64,000 nucleotides of DNA from Aurantibacter_A sp039941195 (lineage in GTDB: Bacteria; Bacteroidota; Bacteroidia; Flavobacteriales; Flavobacteriaceae): positions 62,001-126,000 of the forward strand of contig NZ_JBDVFA010000098.1 of NCBI RefSeq assembly GCF_039941195.1, in the 5' to 3' direction. Below the pieces are notes generated by a model. The model worked only from the letters and a program-made list of their open reading frames with translations. It made no database searches and had not been told where the DNA came from. The position numbers and the translations under genes were made by a program. The number at the start of each line of letters is the position of its first letter. The stretch's first letter is position 1. Positions 61,742 to 64,000 of the stretch are shown in pieces.

Positions 61742-62737
61742 TTAGTTGTAGGCCCATTTTAAAAATATAGACCCCCATGTGAACCCGCCACCAAAAGCAG
61801 CAAAAACTAGATTGTCTCCCTTTTTAAATTTCTTTTCAAAATCAGCCAACAATAATGGTAATGTTGCTGAAGTAGTATTTCCGTAGCGCTGTATATTCAT
61901 TAATACTTTGCTTTCATCCAATCCCATTCGATTAGCCGTGGCATCAATAATACGCTTATTAGCCTGATGGGGTACCAACCAAGATACATCTTCATGACTC
62001 AAATTATTACGTACCATTATTTTTTCTGCAACATCAGCCATATTAGATACTGCAAATTTGAAAACTGTTTTTCCTTCCTGAAAGATAAAATGTTTTCTAG
62101 CCTTAACCGATTCTATAGTAGCTGGCATAATTGAACCACCGCCTTCCATACCAAGATAAGCCCTACCACTTCCATCCGCTCTTAAATACTCGTCTTGAAG
62201 TCCTAGACCCTCCGTATTAGGCTCAAAAAGTACCGCACCGGCTCCATCGCCAAATATGATACAGGTTGTTCGGTCTGTATAATCAATAATTGAAGACATT
62301 TTATCAGCTCCAATTAACAGTACTTTTTTGTATTTACCAGAAGCTATATATCCAGAAGCAGTTGACATTCCAAATAAAAAGCTAGAGCATGCCGCCAAAA
62401 GATCAAAAGCAAAAGCATTTGATGCGCCAATTTCAGATGCTACAAAAGCTGCTGTCGATGCCACCATACTATCAGGTGTAGCCGTGGCAACAACTACTAG
62501 GTCAATTTCATTTGGATCTAAATTCTTTTTATTCAATAAATCTTGCGCAGCTTTAATGGCTAAATATGAAGTACCTTCTCCTTCTTCAGGTTTTAGAATT
62601 CTTCTTTCCTTTATTCCCGTTCTACTAGTTATCCATTCATCATTAGTCTCAACAACGTCTTCCAACATTTTATTGGTCATAATAAATTTGGGAACATAAG
62701 ATCCTACAGCGGTAATCGCTGCTGTGAGTTTGTTCAT
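61742..62737 (-). CDS. fabH: Beta-ketoacyl-ACP synthase III
   Basis: Condenses acetyl-CoA (or a branched primer) with malonyl-ACP to start fatty acids. 331 residues with the catalytic triad visible: Cys in LLAACSSFLFG, His in WLVPHQANKRIID, Asn in RYGNTTSATLP. GDGAGAVLFEP and AFGGGFTWGSIFLKW close the fold. A strong terminator lies upstream, so fabH-accB-accC form a separate transcription unit from rpmF. Confidence 0.97.
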   Translation of the reverse strand: MNKLTAAITAVGSYVPKFIMTNKMLEDVVETNDEWITSRTGIKERRILKPEEGEGTSYLAIKAAQDLLNKKNLDPNEIDLVVVATATPDSMVASTAAFVASEIGASNAFAFDLLAACSSFLFGMSTASGYIASGKYKKVLLIGADKMSSIIDYTDRTTCIIFGDGAGAVLFEPNTEGLGLQDEYLRADGSGRAYLGMEGGGSIMPATIESVKARKHFIFQEGKTVFKFAVSNMADVAEKIMVRNNLSHEDVSWLVPHQANKRIIDATANRMGLDESKVLMNIQRYGNTTSATLPLLLADFEKKFKKGDNLVFAAFGGGFTWGSIFLKWAYN

Positions 62738-62854
62738 ACTAAAAATACTTTTGTATCAAAAACGACTAGAAATTGGTGAAAAATACTCAATTTTTGGCAT
62801 TTTTTAAGTAAAATCAAGAGTTTTTAAAAAATAAATGGAGAATACAATTGATTA

Positions 62855-62908
62855 AAATATAAAAAACAGGAACCCTACTCATTTATGGATGAATAGGGTT
62901 CCTGTTTT
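62855..62908 (-). terminator. Strong intrinsic terminator between rpmF and fabH
   Basis: Fifteen-base perfect arms (AAAACAGGAACCCTA and complement) extended by four more pairs after one mismatch, followed by a T-rich run on the minus strand. Confidence 0.92.
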
Positions 62909-62942
62909 CTTATTTTATTTCGAAAAATAAAACATTTTAAGC

Positions 62943-63140
62943 TTAAGCCTCCGCTACTTCTGTTTTGTCAATTAAGACCTGGCCTTTATAGTATAGTTTA
63001 CCTTCGTGCCAATGTGCTCTATGAAACAAATGCATCTCACCAGTTGTAGAATCTTTAGCAAGAGTTGGTGCTACAGCCTTATAATGTGTTCTTCTTTTAT
63101 CCCTACGGGTTTTCGATATTTTTCTCTTAGGATGTGCCAT
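62943..63140 (-). CDS. rpmF: 50S ribosomal protein L32
   Basis: 65 residues beginning AHPKRKISKTRRDKRRTHYK, the standard L32 N-terminus, and ending YYKGQVLIDKTEVAEA. The central turn (LAKDSTTGEMHLFHRAHWHEGK) holds no cysteine, so this copy cannot form a Cys zinc site. It lies 6 bases after the DUF177 gene, the usual order. Confidence 0.97.
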   Translation of the reverse strand: MAHPKRKISKTRRDKRRTHYKAVAPTLAKDSTTGEMHLFHRAHWHEGKLYYKGQVLIDKTEVAEA

Positions 63141-63146
63141 TGTCGA

Positions 63147-63677
63147 CTATTTGTCAGTTAATAAATTCTTTAATTTGTCCCATCTGGGATCATTTACCTC
63201 TTTATTGTCACTTGATTCTTTTGGTTGTAATTCTTCGAGTTTGTCTAGTACTTCAGACTTTAAAGTACCGTCAGCAACACCAGGATGTACCCTTTTTTGA
63301 GGCACAGCAAGAACTAACATTTCATAAACGTATTGAGCAATATTTACTTGATGCGAACCATGAGGTATAATTAATATCTCATCATCGTCATCGTTAAAAG
63401 CTTCACCAAATTTAACCACAAGATCCATTTGAGAATCTATTGGTTGGTCATATGGTTCACTAGTAATATCACAGTTAACATTTACTGAGCCTTGCCCATT
63501 AAATTCAAGCTCTAACATCGTAGCTGTTTTATTTAATTGCAATTGCAACTTAATATCAGCTGCATTAAACTCATCGTATCCAAAAGATTCAAAGAACTTG
63601 TTATCAATTTCAAATTCAAAATCGTGCTTCCCTTGTTTCAATCCCGAGAAAGGAACGTTAAACTCCTTTTGCTTCAT
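63147..63677 (-). CDS. DUF177/YceD family protein
   Basis: 176 residues from the ATG at 63677 (another ATG precedes by one codon). It shows the YceD pattern: FNVPFSGLKQGKHDFEFEID, LEFNGQGSVNVNCDITSEPYDQPI, IAQYVYEMLVLAVPQKRVHPG and the tail DPRWDKLKNLLTDK. The family is linked to rRNA processing and almost always precedes rpmF, as here. Confidence 0.92.
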   Translation of the reverse strand: MKQKEFNVPFSGLKQGKHDFEFEIDNKFFESFGYDEFNAADIKLQLQLNKTATMLELEFNGQGSVNVNCDITSEPYDQPIDSQMDLVVKFGEAFNDDDDEILIIPHGSHQVNIAQYVYEMLVLAVPQKRVHPGVADGTLKSEVLDKLEELQPKESSDNKEVNDPRWDKLKNLLTDK

Positions 63678-63804
63678 CATGACCACACAAAATTTAAAAT
63701 TCACCCTATTAAAAGACAACACGCTTCCATTCAGGCGGGTGCAAAGATACTATATTTTTACAAATTGCCAACCAATAGCCTCTAAATAAATAGAAAATAC
63801 ACCC

Positions 63805-64000
63805 TTAACGTCTTACCTTTTGTTTTTGTAATTGATTATTGGTCAGTTCTTGATACTCTTTTCTATTTTTATATATACTTATAGCGGTAAATACAGCTTC
63901 TTTAAAAGAACTAAAATCTGCCTGGCCTTTTCCAGCAATTTCATAGGCTGTACCATGATCTGGTGAAGTTCTAACTTTAGACAAACCTGCTGTAAAGTTC
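63805..64000 (-). CDS. pdxA: 4-hydroxythreonine-4-phosphate dehydrogenase, C-terminal end (truncated by window edge)
   Basis: The minus-strand frame entering at the right edge reads NFTAGLSKVRTSPDHGTAYE and IAGKGQADFSSFKEAV before a stop at 63805. TSPDHGTA with the metal-binding His is the C-terminal signature of PdxA (vitamin B6 synthesis). Only the last 64 residues are inside the window. Confidence 0.9.
   Translation of the reverse strand, partial: NFTAGLSKVRTSPDHGTAYEIAGKGQADFSSFKEAVFTAISIYKNRKEYQELTNNQLQKQKVRR

Overview
The window looks like chromosomal DNA of a marine-type Flavobacteriaceae bacterium (Bacteroidota). Evidence: a SusC/SusD pair, many lipoproteins and Sec signal peptides ending in a SxAQ/S-C style, TAnnTTTG-type promoter elements, low G+C coding sequence, and the familiar flavobacterial order pdxA - DUF177 - rpmF - fabH - accB - accC at the right end. 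No phage, insertion sequence, CRISPR array or rRNA operon is visible; one tRNA gene (Ala-GGC) is present.

Layout. (1) 1-6.8 kb is richer in G+C than the rest. It holds the end of a class III nucleotide cyclase, pyruvate:ferredoxin oxidoreductase (nifJ), an OsmC protein and a sigma54 activator whose sensor is a cyclic-nucleotide-binding domain. A -24/-12 promoter and a perfect 48-bp palindrome lie upstream of the OsmC gene, so this reads as a cNMP -> sigma54 -> OsmC/PFOR circuit. (2) 7-12.4 kb: tRNA-Ala, a tandem universal stress protein, then a + strand run GNAT - MATE - enoyl-CoA hydratase - DUF4199 - PHP lipoprotein. (3) 12.5-27.2 kb is a catabolic region: a tight minus-strand six-gene operon (RidA, D-threonine aldolase/D-serine dehydratase-like, class III aminotransferase, 3-hydroxyacyl-CoA dehydrogenase, M19 dipeptidase, ceramidase-like lipoprotein) under a divergent AraC regulator, followed by an alpha/beta hydrolase, two SDRs, a small unknown protein, a second ceramidase-like protein and an MFS carrier. 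Its substrate is unknown. (4) 27.4-40.9 kb is mostly housekeeping: queD, lpxH, recJ, OsmC, UDG-like, HopJ-like, rsmI, tdk, alr, mscL, asd, a prolyl oligopeptidase, a lone ABC ATPase and an ArfB-like rescue factor.

(5) 40.9-57.2 kb is the most interesting region. It has SusD/SusC, a GDPD-like/alkaline phosphatase fusion, an alkaline-phosphatase-superfamily phosphodiesterase and a purple-acid-phosphatase-like enzyme. These last two appear to continue the transcription unit of aldehyde dehydrogenase, a PuuD-like gamma-glutamyl hydrolase, an iron alcohol dehydrogenase, a glutamine-synthetase-like ligase and an ethanolamine-type permease. An Lrp/AsnC regulator is divergent. My reading is a complete system that captures an ethanolamine phosphoester (phosphoethanolamine or glycerophosphoethanolamine), strips phosphate outside the cytoplasm, and degrades ethanolamine by gamma-glutamylation to glycine and glutamate. 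(6) 57.2-64 kb: a Gre-like factor, a lipoprotein, a FAD oxidoreductase, then fatty-acid initiation genes (accC, accB, fabH), rpmF, DUF177 and the end of pdxA.

Limits: all functions are read from protein motifs by eye, with no searches run. Substrate assignments for regions 3 and 5 are inferences from gene content.
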